Counted from the first letter of the stretch, positions 51,717 through 61,455 are shown. The stretch is DNA of 64,000 bases from Mycolicibacterium palauense (GCF_002592005.1 NZ_NVQF01000029.1:1-64000); one strand, 5' to 3'. Translations and numbers: made by a program. The notes: generated by a model from the sequence alone, not told the origin.

Positions 51717-53200
51717 CCGCCTTCCTGGGCACCCCGGGCGTCGGGAACCTGCGCGGCGACGTGCCGTTCCCCGCGGCCGCCCGGGACGCCCTGCGGGACA
51801 CCCAGATGCGGCGCAACGTCGGGCACGCCACGGCCACCATCCGCGCCAAACGCCTGGCGGCGGTGGCCGAGTGCGACGACTGGGAACAGCTGCGCGCCGC
51901 GGGCAGCGCCCTCAAACAGGACGTACTGGCTCGGCTGCCCGAGCTGCTGGAGGAACTGGAGCGCAACGTCACCGCGCGCGGTGGGGTGGTGCACTGGGCG
52001 CGCGACGCCACCGAGGCCAACGAGATCATCGCCGGCCTGATCCGGCGCCGTCCCGGCGGCGAGGCCGTCGACAGCACGGTCGATGAGGTCGTCAAGGTCA
52101 AGTCGATGGCCACCCAGGAGATCGGCCTCAACGAGTACCTCGAGGAACGCGGGATCGCCGCGATCGAAACCGATCTGGCCGAGCTCATCGTCCAGCTCGG
52201 CCACGACAAGCCCAGCCACATCCTGGTACCCGCCATTCACCGCAACCGCAGCGAGATCCGCGAGATCTTCCTGCGCGAGATGCCCGGCGCCGGCGCGCTG
52301 ACCGACGAGCCGCGGGTGCTGGCGATGGCCGCCCGCGAGCATCTGCGACGCAAGTTCCTCTCGGCGAAGGTCGCGATCAGCGGCGCCAACTTCGGGGTGG
52401 CCGAGACGGGCACCCTGGCGGTCGTCGAGTCCGAGGGCAACGGCCGCATGTGCCTGACCCTGCCGAGGACGCTGATCACCGTGATGGGCATCGAGAAGGT
52501 CGTACCCAGCTTCGCCGACCTCGAGGTGTTCATGCAGCTGCTGCCGCGCTCCTCGACGGCCGAGCGGATGAACCCGTACACCTCGATGTGGACGGGCGTC
52601 CATCCCGGGGACGGGCCCGAGGAGTTCCATCTGGTGCTGCTGGACAACGGCCGTACCCGGGTGCTCGCCGACACCGTGGGCCGGGAGGCGCTCAAGTGCA
52701 TCCGCTGCAGCGCCTGCCTCAACGTCTGCCCGGTCTACGAGCGCACCGGCGGGCACGCCTACGGTTCGGTGTACCCCGGGCCGATCGGGGCGATCCTGAG
52801 CCCGCAGCTGACCGGCACCGACGGCCACCACGACCCGAACGCGTCGCTGCCGTTCGCCTCGACCCTGTGCGGCGCCTGTTTCGACGCCTGCCCGGTGCGC
52901 ATCGACATCCCGAGCATCCTGGTGCACCTGCGGGCCGCCGCGGTCGACGCCGAGCGCCCCGGGCTGCCCGGCGGTCAGGACGTGGCGATGAAGACCGCGG
53001 CCTGGGCCATGGGGGGCCCGCGGCGTTTCGCGCTCGCCGAGAAGGCGCTGTCGGCCGGGCGGGCCCTGGCCGGCTCCGACCACCGGATCACCGCGCTGCC
53101 CTGGCCGGGCTCACGGTGGACGTCCAGCCGTGACATCCCCGAACCGCCCGCCGAGACCTTCCGGCAATGGTGGGCCCGCACCCACGGAGACCGACGATGA
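51713..53200 (+). CDS. lutB: L-lactate utilisation iron-sulfur protein LutB
   Basis: A 495-residue protein. The N-terminal LUD-like domain includes KVKSMATQEIGLNEYLEERG and ISGANFGVAETGTLAVVESEGN. Two 4Fe-4S motifs, CIRCSACLNVCPVY and CGACFDACPVRI, lie at about residues 325-390. It passes electrons from lactate oxidation to the quinone pool or another acceptor. GTG 51713 overlaps lutA; lutC overlaps its stop. Confidence 0.92.
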   Translation: MTAFLGTPGVGNLRGDVPFPAAARDALRDTQMRRNVGHATATIRAKRLAAVAECDDWEQLRAAGSALKQDVLARLPELLEELERNVTARGGVVHWARDATEANEIIAGLIRRRPGGEAVDSTVDEVVKVKSMATQEIGLNEYLEERGIAAIETDLAELIVQLGHDKPSHILVPAIHRNRSEIREIFLREMPGAGALTDEPRVLAMAAREHLRRKFLSAKVAISGANFGVAETGTLAVVESEGNGRMCLTLPRTLITVMGIEKVVPSFADLEVFMQLLPRSSTAERMNPYTSMWTGVHPGDGPEEFHLVLLDNGRTRVLADTVGREALKCIRCSACLNVCPVYERTGGHAYGSVYPGPIGAILSPQLTGTDGHHDPNASLPFASTLCGACFDACPVRIDIPSILVHLRAAAVDAERPGLPGGQDVAMKTAAWAMGGPRRFALAEKALSAGRALAGSDHRITALPWPGSRWTSSRDIPEPPAETFRQWWARTHGDRR

Positions 53201-53847
53201 GCACCGAGTCCAGAGCCGACTCCGGGGCCGACCCCAGAACCCTTGTGCTGCAGCGGGTGCGCGCCGCGCTGGCGGCCTCCCCCGCCGAACCGGTCACCGT
53301 GCCGCGCGACTACGACCGCCACCCGTTGACCGGCTCCGGCGACGTCGACCGGTTCGTCGAGACCGTCGACGAGTACCGCGCCCGGGTCCACCGCGTCGAC
53401 GCGGCGGCGATCGCGCCGACGGTCGCCTCGCTGCTGCCGGCCGGGGCGCGGGTGGTGATCCCCGCCGACCTGCCGCGGCGCTGGGCCGAGGGCCTCGACG
53501 TGCTCGTCGATGAGCCCGGCGATCCCCTGCCGGTCGCCGTTCTCGACGGGGCGGACGCCGTGCTGACCGGTGCCGCGCTCGGCATCGCCGCGACCGGCAC
53601 CATCGTGCTCGACGCCGGTACCGCCCAGGGCCGGCGGGCGCTGACGCTGGTGCCCGACCACCACCTCTGCGTGGTGTTCACCGATCAGATCGTCGACACG
53701 GTGCCGCAGGCGTTCGCCGCGGTGGACGCGCGGCGTCCGCTGACCTTCATCTCCGGACCCAGCGCCACCAGCGACATCGAGCTCGACCGGGTGGAGGGGG
53801 TACACGGGCCGCGCACCCTGGACGTGCTGGTGATCGACCGCGATTAG
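53197..53847 (+). CDS. lutC: L-lactate utilisation protein LutC
   Basis: A 216-residue LUD-domain protein with ADAVLTGAALGIAATGTIVLD, LTLVPDHHLCVV and the C-terminal FISGPSATSDIELDRVEGVHGPRTLDVLVI, the signature end of LutC. It completes the LutABC lactate dehydrogenase. ATG 53197 overlaps the lutB stop by 4 bp. Its stop overlaps the convergent LacI gene by 4 bp. Confidence 0.92.
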   Translation: MSTESRADSGADPRTLVLQRVRAALAASPAEPVTVPRDYDRHPLTGSGDVDRFVETVDEYRARVHRVDAAAIAPTVASLLPAGARVVIPADLPRRWAEGLDVLVDEPGDPLPVAVLDGADAVLTGAALGIAATGTIVLDAGTAQGRRALTLVPDHHLCVVFTDQIVDTVPQAFAAVDARRPLTFISGPSATSDIELDRVEGVHGPRTLDVLVIDRD

Positions 53848-54845
53848 CCGCCACCGACCGTGGACGCGCGGATCACCAGCTCCGGCTCGAACACCACGTG
53901 TTCGGCGGTGTGGCCCTCCGGGTTCTCCGCGGCGTCGAGCAGCAGGTCGACGGCCGTCGAACCGATCGCTCCCGTCGGCTGCCGCACCGAGGTCAGCGGC
54001 ACCACCGCCGAGCGGGCGAAGTCGATGTCGTCATAGCCCACCAGCGCCACGTCCTCGGGCACCCGGCATTCGCCGAGCAGCGTCAGCGCCTGCAGCACCC
54101 CGATCGCCAGCAGGTCGTTGGCGCAGAACACCGCGTCGGGGCGGCTGCCGGCGGGGCGGTCGCGCAGCTGCTCGCCCACCGCGCGCCCCTCCAGCACGGT
54201 CAGCGCGGGGGTGTCGATCACCTCCAGCCGCGCCCCGGGGGTCTCGTCGATGGCCAGGCCGGCGCCGCGGCGGCGGTCGCGCACCTGGCGCAACTCCGAC
54301 GGGCCACCGACGAAGGCGATGCGCCGCCGCCCCAGCGCGCACAGGTGCGACACCGCCAGCCGCGCACCGTTGACGTCGTCGACGGCCACCGAGTCGAACG
54401 GGGTTCCGCTGCCGTCGCGGTCCACGAGCACCACGGGGGTGCCGCGGCGGTGCAGGGAGGTCAGCCGGCTCAGGTCGTCGCCGACCGGCGAGACCAGCAG
54501 CCCGAACACCCGCTGCTCGTCGAAGGCGTCGATGTAGGCGCGTTCCCGGCCGGGGTCGTCGTCGGAGGTGCCCAGCAGCACCGTCAGGTTGTGCTCACCG
54601 GCGCGGCGCTCGGCGGCGCGGGCCACGTCGGTGAAGAACGGGTTTCCGACGTCGAGCACCACCAGGCCGACGCTGCGGGAGCGGCCGGCGCGCAGCTGGC
54701 GGGCGGCGTCGTTGCGCACGAAGCCGAGCCGGTCGATGGCGGCCTGCACCCGCGCCACCGTCGCCGGGGCCACCTTGTCCGGCGCGTTCAGCACGTTGGA
54801 GACCGTGCCGATCGACACCGAGGCGGCCGCGGCCACCTCCCGCAT
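53844..54845 (-). CDS. LacI family transcriptional regulator (rhamnose operon)
   Basis: A 333-residue LacI regulator. DNA-binding headpiece MREVAAAASVSIGTVSNVLNAPDKVAPATVARVQ (within 1-35), hinge ARQLRAGRSRSVGLVV, and a periplasmic-binding-like core ending DDIDFARSAVVPLTSVRQP. ATG 54845 is chosen; GTG codons just upstream are alternatives. It is the last gene of the rhamnose operon, and a 16-bp LacI-type palindrome stands before the first gene. The inducer is probably L-rhamnose or rhamnulose. Confidence 0.88.
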   Translation of the reverse strand: MREVAAAASVSIGTVSNVLNAPDKVAPATVARVQAAIDRLGFVRNDAARQLRAGRSRSVGLVVLDVGNPFFTDVARAAERRAGEHNLTVLLGTSDDDPGRERAYIDAFDEQRVFGLLVSPVGDDLSRLTSLHRRGTPVVLVDRDGSGTPFDSVAVDDVNGARLAVSHLCALGRRRIAFVGGPSELRQVRDRRRGAGLAIDETPGARLEVIDTPALTVLEGRAVGEQLRDRPAGSRPDAVFCANDLLAIGVLQALTLLGECRVPEDVALVGYDDIDFARSAVVPLTSVRQPTGAIGSTAVDLLLDAAENPEGHTAEHVVFEPELVIRASTVGGG

Positions 54846-54889
54846 ACTCACCACGCCACCATCACACCAGATGTGCGGCGCGGTCCGCG

Positions 54890-56356
54890 TCAACCGACCT
54901 CGACCGGCTGGGCGCGCCGGGCCCGGCTGTCCCGCGGCACGTAGCGGCGCACCGGGAAATGCCGGACCACCAGCGCCCGCAGCGCCTCCAGGTCCCCGCG
55001 CACCAGCCCGCGGGCCCGCGCCGTGAGCAGGACATTGCCCAGCGCGGTGGCCTCCACTGGTCCGGCCAGCAGCGGCAGGCCGAGCCGGTCGGCGGTCAGC
55101 TGGCACAGCAGCCGGTTCTGCGAACCGCCGCCGACGATGTGCACCATGCTCACCCGGGTCCCGGACAGCTCGGCGGCCGCACGCACCGTGCCCGCGAACG
55201 CCGCCGCGAGGCTCTCCACGATCGCGCGCACCATCTGCGCGGGCCCGGCCGGGGCGAGCAGTCCGCGATCGACGTACCAGTCCCCGATGCGCCCCGGCAT
55301 GTCGCCCGGCGGCAGGAAGCGGGGATCGTCGGTGTCGAACACCGCCACCGGGGCCGGCGCGGCGGCCGCCTCGGCCAGCAGCGTGGACAGGTCGGCGGGC
55401 CGGCCCTCGCGCTCGTACTGGCGCACCGTCTCCGACAGCAGCCACATCCCCATCACGTTGTGCAGGAACCGGACCCGGCCGTCGGCACCGACCTCGTTGG
55501 TGAAGTTGGCCGCGCGGGCCTCGGCGGTGGCCACCGCCTCCGGCAGCTCCACCCCGACCAGACCCCAGGTGCCGCAGGAGATGTAGGCGGCGTCCTCGGA
55601 GCGCATCGGTGTCGCGGCCACCGCCGAGGCGGTGTCGTGCGACGCCGCCGAGACCACCTCGGTGCCCGCCGCGATCCCGAGCGCCGAGGCGATGTCGGCC
55701 AGCAACGGCCCCCGCACCGAGCCGGGTTCGACGAGATCGCCGAACAGGTGGTCGCCAATCCCGAGCCGCGCCATCAGGTCGCGGTCCCAGCCGCCGTCCA
55801 GTCCGAGCAGGCCGGTGGTGGAGGCGTTGGTGCGTTCGGCGGCCGGCTGCCCGGTCAGCCAGTAGTTGATCAGGTCGGGGATCAGCAGCACGGTGTCGGC
55901 CAGATCCAGCACACCCTCGGCCCGCTCGACGGCCAGTTGATAGACGGTGTTGAACGGCAGGAACTGTAACCCGTTGCGCTGGTAGAGCTCCGCGGGCGAG
56001 ATCCGGTCGTGCACCAGTTCGACCCCGCGTTCGGTGCGCGCGTCGCGGTAGTGGTGTGGGGTCGACAGCAGCCGGCCGTCGCGCAGCAGCCCGTAGTCCA
56101 CGGCCCAGGAGTCCACGCCCACACCGCACAGGTCGTCGGCGGTGCGTCCGGCCGCGGCCAGGCCCTTGCAGATGTGGCCGAACAGTCCGGCGATGTCCCA
56201 GTGCAACGCCGAGCGCCGGCCGTTCCACAGCCGCACCGGCTCGTTGGGGAACCGGGCCACCGGGCGCATGGCCAGCCGGTCGCGCCCGACATCGGCCAGC
56301 ATCACCCGTCCGCTGGTGGCGCCGACGTCGACGGCGGCCACCTGGCCGCCCGTCAT
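54890..56356 (-). CDS. rhaB: Rhamnulokinase
   Basis: A 488-residue FGGY-family carbohydrate kinase. ATP-binding VAAVDVGATSGRVML at the start, WDIAGLFGHICKGL, GVDSWAVDYGLL and ISCGTWGLVG, and a C-terminal VHIVGGGSQNRLLCQLTADRLGLPLLAGPVEATALGN, all RhaB features. It phosphorylates L-rhamnulose at C1. ATG 56356 overlaps the aldolase gene stop by 4 bp. The regulator gene starts 44 bp after its stop. Confidence 0.92.
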   Translation of the reverse strand: MTGGQVAAVDVGATSGRVMLADVGRDRLAMRPVARFPNEPVRLWNGRRSALHWDIAGLFGHICKGLAAAGRTADDLCGVGVDSWAVDYGLLRDGRLLSTPHHYRDARTERGVELVHDRISPAELYQRNGLQFLPFNTVYQLAVERAEGVLDLADTVLLIPDLINYWLTGQPAAERTNASTTGLLGLDGGWDRDLMARLGIGDHLFGDLVEPGSVRGPLLADIASALGIAAGTEVVSAASHDTASAVAATPMRSEDAAYISCGTWGLVGVELPEAVATAEARAANFTNEVGADGRVRFLHNVMGMWLLSETVRQYEREGRPADLSTLLAEAAAAPAPVAVFDTDDPRFLPPGDMPGRIGDWYVDRGLLAPAGPAQMVRAIVESLAAAFAGTVRAAAELSGTRVSMVHIVGGGSQNRLLCQLTADRLGLPLLAGPVEATALGNVLLTARARGLVRGDLEALRALVVRHFPVRRYVPRDSRARRAQPVEVG

Positions 56357-58410
56357 CGCAGGAACGCCGCGGCGACGCCGGCGTCGACGGGGACGTGCAG
56401 GCCGGTGGTGTGCGAGAAGTCCGCGCTGCACAGGGCGAAGGCCGCGTTGGCGACGTTCTCCGGCAGCACCTCCCGTTTCAGCAGGGTGCGCTGGGCGTAG
56501 TACTTGCCCAGATCCTCCTCGGCGACGCCGTAGACGGCCGCGCGTTTGGCGCCCCAGCCCCCGGCGAAGATGCCCGAGCCGCGCACCACCCCGTCGGGGT
56601 TGATGCCGTTGACCTTGATGCCGTGCTCGCCGAGCTCGGCGGCCAGCAGCCGGACCTGGTGGGCCTGGTCGGCCTTGGTCGCCGAGTAGGCGATGTTGTT
56701 GGGGCCGGCGAACACCGAGTTCTTCGACGAGATGTAGAGGATGTCGCCGCCGAGGTTCTGGTCGATCAGCGCCCGCGCGGCGGCCCGCGACACCAGGAAC
56801 GAGCCGCGGGCCATCACGTCGTGCTGCAGGTCCCAGTCGGCGGCGGTGGTGTCCAGCAGCGACTTCGACAGCGAGAGCCCCGCGTTGTTGACGACGATGT
56901 CGATGCCTCCGAAGGCCAGCACGCAGGCGTCGACGGCGGCCTGCACCGCGGCCTCGTCGGTGACGTCGGCGGCGATGCCGACGGCGACGTCGGCGTTGCC
57001 GATCTCCTCCGCGGCGTCGCGGGCCTTCTGCGCGTCCAAGTCCGCGATCACCACGCAGGCGCCCTCGGCGGCCAGCCGGGTGGCGATGGCCTTGCCGATG
57101 CCCGAGGCGGCGCCGGTGACCAGCGCGATGCGGGTGGCAAGCGGCTTGGGCCGGGGCATCCGCGCGAGCTTGGCCTCCTCCAGCGCCCAGTACTCGATGC
57201 GGAACTTCTCGGACTCGTCGATGGGCGCGTAGGTCGAGATCGCCTCGGCGCCGCGCATCACGTTGATGGCGTTGAGGTAGAACTCGCCGGCCACCCGTGC
57301 GGTCTGCTTGTCCTTGCCGTAGCTGAACATGCCCACCCCGGGGATGAGCACGATCGCCGGGTCGGCACCCCGCATGGCGGGGCTGTCGGCGGCGGCGTGC
57401 CGCTCGTAGTACGCCCGGTAGTCGGCGCGGTAGGCCTCGTGCAGCTCGGCGAGCCGGGCCTTGCAGTCCTCGACGGAGGCCTCGGCGGGCAGGTCGAGCA
57501 CCATCGGCTTGACCTTGGTGCGCAGGAAGTGGTCCGGGCAGCTGGTGCCCAGCGCCGCCAGCCGCGGATGTTCGCTGCCGGAAAGGAATTCCAGCACCCG
57601 CGGGTCGTCGGTGAAGTGCCCGACCTGCGGCTTGTCGGTGGAGGCCAGCCCGCGCAGGAACGGTGCCAGCGCGGCGGCCTTGGCCCGGCGCCGCTCGTCG
57701 GGCAGCGCGTGGTGGCCCGCCAGCTCCGTCCCGAAGGGCCGGCTGCGGCCGTGCTCGTCGATGTAGCGCTGGGCGGTCGCGATGATCTCCGACGAGTTCG
57801 CCTCGGCCTGCTCGGAGCTCTCACCCCAGGCGGTGATGCCGTGCCCGCCCAGGATGGTGCCGATGGCCTGCGGGTTGCGCCGCCTGATCTCGGCGATGTC
57901 CAGGCCGAGCTGGAACCCGGGCCGGCGCCAGGGCACCCACACGACCCGGTCGCCGAAGATCTGCTTGGTCAGCGCCTCGCCGTCGGCGGCCGTCGCCAGC
58001 GCGATGCCCGAGTCGGGGTGCAGGTGGTCGACGTGGGGGGCGTCGACCAGGCCGTGCATCGCGGTGTCGATCGACGGTGCCGCGCCGCCGCGGCCGTGCA
58101 GGCAGTAGTCGAAGGCGCCCACCATCTCGTCCTCGCGGTCCACACCCGGGTAGGTGTCGACCAGTGCCCGCAGCCGGTCCAGCCGCAGCACGGCCAGGCC
58201 GGCCTCGGTCAGGGTGCCCAGGTCACCCCCGGAACCCTTGACCCACAACAGTTCCACCGGCTCGCCGGTGACCGGGTCGGTCTCGGTGCCCTTGGCGGAG
58301 GTGTTGCCGCCGGCGTAGTTGGTGTTGCGCGGATCGGCGCCCAGCCGGTTGGAGCGGGCGATCAGCTCGGCGACGGCCGGGTTTGTGTCGGTGCTGGTGT
58401 GCTCGGTCAT
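56353..58410 (-). CDS. rhaD: Bifunctional rhamnulose-1-phosphate aldolase/lactaldehyde dehydrogenase
   Basis: A 685-residue fusion. Residues 1-420 form a class II aldolase domain (NTNYAGGNTSAKG, LWVKGSGGDLGTL, VDHLHPDSGIALA, ILGGHGITAWGE). Residues 430-685 form an SDR domain (ALVTGAASGIGKAIA, VNNAGLSLS, YSATKADQ). The aldolase splits L-rhamnulose 1-phosphate into DHAP and L-lactaldehyde; the SDR half oxidises L-lactaldehyde to L-lactate, as in Bacillus-type RhaEW fusions. One base separates its start from the rhaI stop. The released L-lactate can be used by LutABC nearby. Confidence 0.92.
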   Translation of the reverse strand: MTEHTSTDTNPAVAELIARSNRLGADPRNTNYAGGNTSAKGTETDPVTGEPVELLWVKGSGGDLGTLTEAGLAVLRLDRLRALVDTYPGVDREDEMVGAFDYCLHGRGGAAPSIDTAMHGLVDAPHVDHLHPDSGIALATAADGEALTKQIFGDRVVWVPWRRPGFQLGLDIAEIRRRNPQAIGTILGGHGITAWGESSEQAEANSSEIIATAQRYIDEHGRSRPFGTELAGHHALPDERRRAKAAALAPFLRGLASTDKPQVGHFTDDPRVLEFLSGSEHPRLAALGTSCPDHFLRTKVKPMVLDLPAEASVEDCKARLAELHEAYRADYRAYYERHAAADSPAMRGADPAIVLIPGVGMFSYGKDKQTARVAGEFYLNAINVMRGAEAISTYAPIDESEKFRIEYWALEEAKLARMPRPKPLATRIALVTGAASGIGKAIATRLAAEGACVVIADLDAQKARDAAEEIGNADVAVGIAADVTDEAAVQAAVDACVLAFGGIDIVVNNAGLSLSKSLLDTTAADWDLQHDVMARGSFLVSRAAARALIDQNLGGDILYISSKNSVFAGPNNIAYSATKADQAHQVRLLAAELGEHGIKVNGINPDGVVRGSGIFAGGWGAKRAAVYGVAEEDLGKYYAQRTLLKREVLPENVANAAFALCSADFSHTTGLHVPVDAGVAAAFLR

Positions 58411-58411
58411 G

Positions 58412-59593
58412 TCATGCTCCCCAGGAGGATTGGCTTCCGCCGATGCGTTCGGCGTTGATCGTGTCTTGGTATCCGGACTCGGCGTAGGCGGTCATCGGGT
58501 CGGCGGGCAGGCCGCGTTCGGTGCGCCACCGCGCCAGCGCGGGCCGCACGTCGGTGTAGAAGGCGTCCATGACCACACCGTTGGCGCCGAGTACGTCGCC
58601 GGCCTCCTGCGCGGCGGCCAGGGCGTCGACGTCGACCAGCAGCGCCCGCGCCGTCATCTCCTGCACGTTGAGCACCGAGCGGATCTGGCCGGGGATCTTG
58701 GCCTCGACGTTGTGGCACTGGTCGAGCATCAGGGCCAGGTCGCCGGCGCCCGCCGCCTGCCCGTCGCCGCGCTCGGCCGGGCCGTCGAGCCCACCGCCGC
58801 GGATCACCTCGAACATGATCCGGAACAACTGGAACGGGTCGGCGGCGCCGACGATCAGGTCGTCGTCGGCGTAGAAGCGGGAGTTGAAGTCGAAGGATCC
58901 CAGCTTGCCCAGCCGCAGCAGCTGGGCCACGATGAACTCGATGTTGGTGCCCGGCGCGTGGTGGCCGGTGTCCAGGCACACCTTGGCCCGCTCCCCCAGC
59001 GCGCTCACGTGCGCATAGGAGGTGCCCCAGTCCGGCACGTCGGTCATGTACATGGCCGGCTCGAAGAACTTGTACTCCAGCACCATTCGCTGATGCGCTC
59101 CGATGTGCTGGTAGATGGCCGCCAGCGATTCGGCCAACCGGTCCTGCCGGCCGCGGATGTCACCCTGCCCCGGATAGTTGGTGCCGTCGGCCAGCCAGAT
59201 CTTGAGGTCCCGCGAGCCGGTCTGATCCATGATCTCGATGCAGGCCAGGTGATGGTCGATCGCCTTCTGCCGCACCGCCTTGTCGGTGTGGGTCAGGCTG
59301 CCGAACTTGTAGTCGTCGTCCTGGAAGGTGTTGGAGTTGATGGTGCCCAGCGTGACCCCGTGGTCGCGGGCGTAGCCGCTCAGCGCCCGGTAGTCGTCGA
59401 CCCGGTCCCACGGGATGTGCAGCGCCACCGAGGGGGCCAGGCCGGTGAGGCGGTGTACCGTCGCGGCGTCGGCGATCTTCTCGAAGACGTTGCGCGGGGT
59501 CCCGGGGGTGCCGAAGACCTTGAAGCGGGTACCGGAGTTGCCGAAGGCCCAGGAGGGCAGTTCGATGGCCAGGTTGTCCAGGATGGGGTTCAT
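58412..59593 (-). CDS. rhaI: L-rhamnose isomerase
   Basis: A 393-residue xylose-isomerase-fold enzyme of the actinobacterial/Pseudomonas RhaI type. Metal- and substrate-binding segments include LEYKFFEPAMY, VCLDTGHHAPGTNIEFIV, GSFDFNSRFYADDDLIVG and LMLDQCHNVEAKIPG. It converts L-rhamnose to L-rhamnulose. Its start codon overlaps the transporter stop by one base (TGATG), so translation is coupled. Confidence 0.93.
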   Translation of the reverse strand: MNPILDNLAIELPSWAFGNSGTRFKVFGTPGTPRNVFEKIADAATVHRLTGLAPSVALHIPWDRVDDYRALSGYARDHGVTLGTINSNTFQDDDYKFGSLTHTDKAVRQKAIDHHLACIEIMDQTGSRDLKIWLADGTNYPGQGDIRGRQDRLAESLAAIYQHIGAHQRMVLEYKFFEPAMYMTDVPDWGTSYAHVSALGERAKVCLDTGHHAPGTNIEFIVAQLLRLGKLGSFDFNSRFYADDDLIVGAADPFQLFRIMFEVIRGGGLDGPAERGDGQAAGAGDLALMLDQCHNVEAKIPGQIRSVLNVQEMTARALLVDVDALAAAQEAGDVLGANGVVMDAFYTDVRPALARWRTERGLPADPMTAYAESGYQDTINAERIGGSQSSWGA

Positions 59594-60912
59594 CAGGCCA
59601 TCGCCCTTCCCGCGTTCGCCACCTGCGACGAGATGGGCTCACCGTAGCGTTCGGTCTCGATCTGGCGCAGACTCTTTCCGCGGGTGTTGGGCGCCCAGAT
59701 CGCGCCGATGACCAGCGCGATGGTCAGCAGGACGACCAGCAGGATACCGACGGTCATCAGTCCCGTGACCGCCAGCAGCGTGGGGAAGAAGTAGCTCAGC
59801 AGACCGGTGGCGCTACGGCAGACGAAGAACATCAGACCCTGGGCACTGGCTCGATAGGGCGTCGCGAAAAGCTCACTGGCCCAGAGACTGTAGAACGCCT
59901 GGGCGCCGATGCCGCTGGAGACGCCCCACAGCACGGCGAAGGCCAGCATGGTGGGGACTCCGCCGTCGGTGAAGGTCACCAGGACGATCCAGCCGATGAT
60001 GCCCAGCGCGGCACCGAACACGTAGAACCAGCGCTGCGAGACGTGGTCGGCGTAGCGCATGAAGCCGAAGTAGGTTGCGGCCACCGTGCACGCCCACACC
60101 AGGACCTGCAGCATGTTCTGCGCGACGGGACTGTGCAGGCCGGCCGTGTCGTACACCCGCGGCATGAAGATCCCCGCCTGTCCGGCCACGGTGTTCCAGA
60201 ACAGGTAGATCCCGCCGAGGAAGAGCAGCGCGGTGACGTTGACCCGCTTGGACAGCAGTCCCCGCAGCCCGCGGCTGCCGACGGTCGCCTGCAGCCGGCT
60301 CGACTCGTGGAGCCCTTCGTCCTTCCAGATCTGGGGTTCCTGCAGGCCCTGGCGAATCCACCACACCACGCCGGCGACGACGAACAGGTGCATGAAGATC
60401 AGCCGCGACCCGAGCAGGCCGAGCGGCGCCAGCGCGGCGGCCAGGGCGAAGCCGATCAGCGGGCCGACCGACCACGCCAACTGTGCCGTACCCACGTGCT
60501 TGGCCCGTTCCTCCGAGGGCGCCTGCTCGGCGATGAAGGTCCAGGAAGCCGGGACCCCGGCACCCACGGCGATGCCGGTGATCACGAATCCCAGCAGCAG
60601 CATCGTGAAGTTGACCGCGGTCGCGGCCAGGAGGACACCGACCATGTAGACCAGCAGGTCGTAGGTGTAGATGGCCTTGCGGCCGAACCGGTCGCACAGC
60701 GGCCCACCCAGGATCGCGCCGATCGCGGCACCGAAGGCGTTGGCGCTCAATGCCGCCAGCAGACCGACGGCGAAGTTGCTGATGCCGAACGCGGCCTGCC
60801 AGAACGCCAGGCTGGTGGCGATCGCGATGATCGAGCCGGCTTCGATGTAGTTCGACATCGCCACGGCGATGGTCGCCCGCCAGCCCGTCGTGGTGCGTGC
60901 TCCGATTTTCAT
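59593..60912 (-). CDS. MFS sugar transporter (probable L-rhamnose importer)
   Basis: A 439-residue major facilitator with twelve hydrophobic segments. The MFS loop motif GGPLCDRFGRKAIYTYD lies between helices 2 and 3 and a sugar-porter-like PESPRW equivalent is absent. A central basic loop (residues about 205-230) and a C-terminal SLRQIETERYGE tail follow. Its position between rhaM and rhaI makes L-rhamnose the likely substrate. ATG 60912 follows GAGGAATCCC. Confidence 0.88.
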   Translation of the reverse strand: MKIGARTTTGWRATIAVAMSNYIEAGSIIAIATSLAFWQAAFGISNFAVGLLAALSANAFGAAIGAILGGPLCDRFGRKAIYTYDLLVYMVGVLLAATAVNFTMLLLGFVITGIAVGAGVPASWTFIAEQAPSEERAKHVGTAQLAWSVGPLIGFALAAALAPLGLLGSRLIFMHLFVVAGVVWWIRQGLQEPQIWKDEGLHESSRLQATVGSRGLRGLLSKRVNVTALLFLGGIYLFWNTVAGQAGIFMPRVYDTAGLHSPVAQNMLQVLVWACTVAATYFGFMRYADHVSQRWFYVFGAALGIIGWIVLVTFTDGGVPTMLAFAVLWGVSSGIGAQAFYSLWASELFATPYRASAQGLMFFVCRSATGLLSYFFPTLLAVTGLMTVGILLVVLLTIALVIGAIWAPNTRGKSLRQIETERYGEPISSQVANAGRAMA

Positions 60913-60956
60913 GGGATTCCTCGTGTCGTGGTGCCGATGGTAGGTCTGGGTCCGCC

Positions 60957-61325
60957 TCAGGCGAGGTGGAAGTACTCCGACAGGGGTTGCATGGCGCGGT
61001 CCGGACCCCGATCGAGGTCGCCGGCGCCGCGGAAGTACTGGGCCATGCCGGCCTGCCACTTCGCGTTGACGTCGGTCTCGGCCATGCGCTGCTGGGCGGC
61101 GGCGAAGTCGTCGGTTTCCAGATAACCGACCACCAGCCCGTCGTCCTCCCGGACGAACAGCGAGTAGTTGTGCCAGCCCGCGTCGCGCAGGGCCGCCAGC
61201 ATCTCGGGCCACACGTGCTCGTGTGCGGCCAGGTAATCGGCGACCCGGTCGGGCTTGAGCTGCAGCAGGAAGCAGACCCGTTCCGACCTGCCCGCCGACC
61301 TGGCCTCCGACATGGCCTCCGACAC
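60957..61325 (-). CDS. rhaM: L-rhamnose mutarotase
   Basis: A 122-residue dimeric alpha-beta barrel protein. VCFLLQLKPDRVADYLAAHEHVWPEMLAALRDAGWHNYSLFVREDDGLVVGYLETDD contains the catalytic histidine and conserved tyrosine/tryptophan positions (residues 17-73). NAKWQAGMAQYF is the RhaM/RhaU signature. It interconverts alpha and beta anomers of L-rhamnose. GTG 61325 follows AAGGAGG. First gene of the six-gene rhamnose operon. Confidence 0.9.
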   Translation of the reverse strand: MSEAMSEARSAGRSERVCFLLQLKPDRVADYLAAHEHVWPEMLAALRDAGWHNYSLFVREDDGLVVGYLETDDFAAAQQRMAETDVNAKWQAGMAQYFRGAGDLDRGPDRAMQPLSEYFHLA

Positions 61326-61338
61326 CGCGCCTCCTTGG

Positions 61339-61354
61339 ATTGAAACGTTTCAAT
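61339..61354. promoter_or_regulatory. LacI-type operator of the rhamnose operon
   Basis: ATTGAAACGTTTCAAT is a perfect 16-bp palindrome with the central CG of LacI-family operators, 13 bp upstream of the rhaM start codon. It overlaps the expected transcription start, fitting repression by the LacI protein encoded at the end of the operon. Confidence 0.8.
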
Positions 61355-61455
61355 TCGTGAGTGCAGTCACAGTAGGACCGGAACGTGCGGGGTGTCAAGC
61401 GCCGCGGACGGGCGTCCTGGTCCCCCGTTCAGGGGGCCGTTCTGCGTACTGGCGT

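Noticed and set aside
56056..58458. Plus-strand open frame of about 800 codons opposite rhaB and the aldolase fusion
   Set aside because: Antisense shadow; no recognisable domain and no ribosome-binding site.
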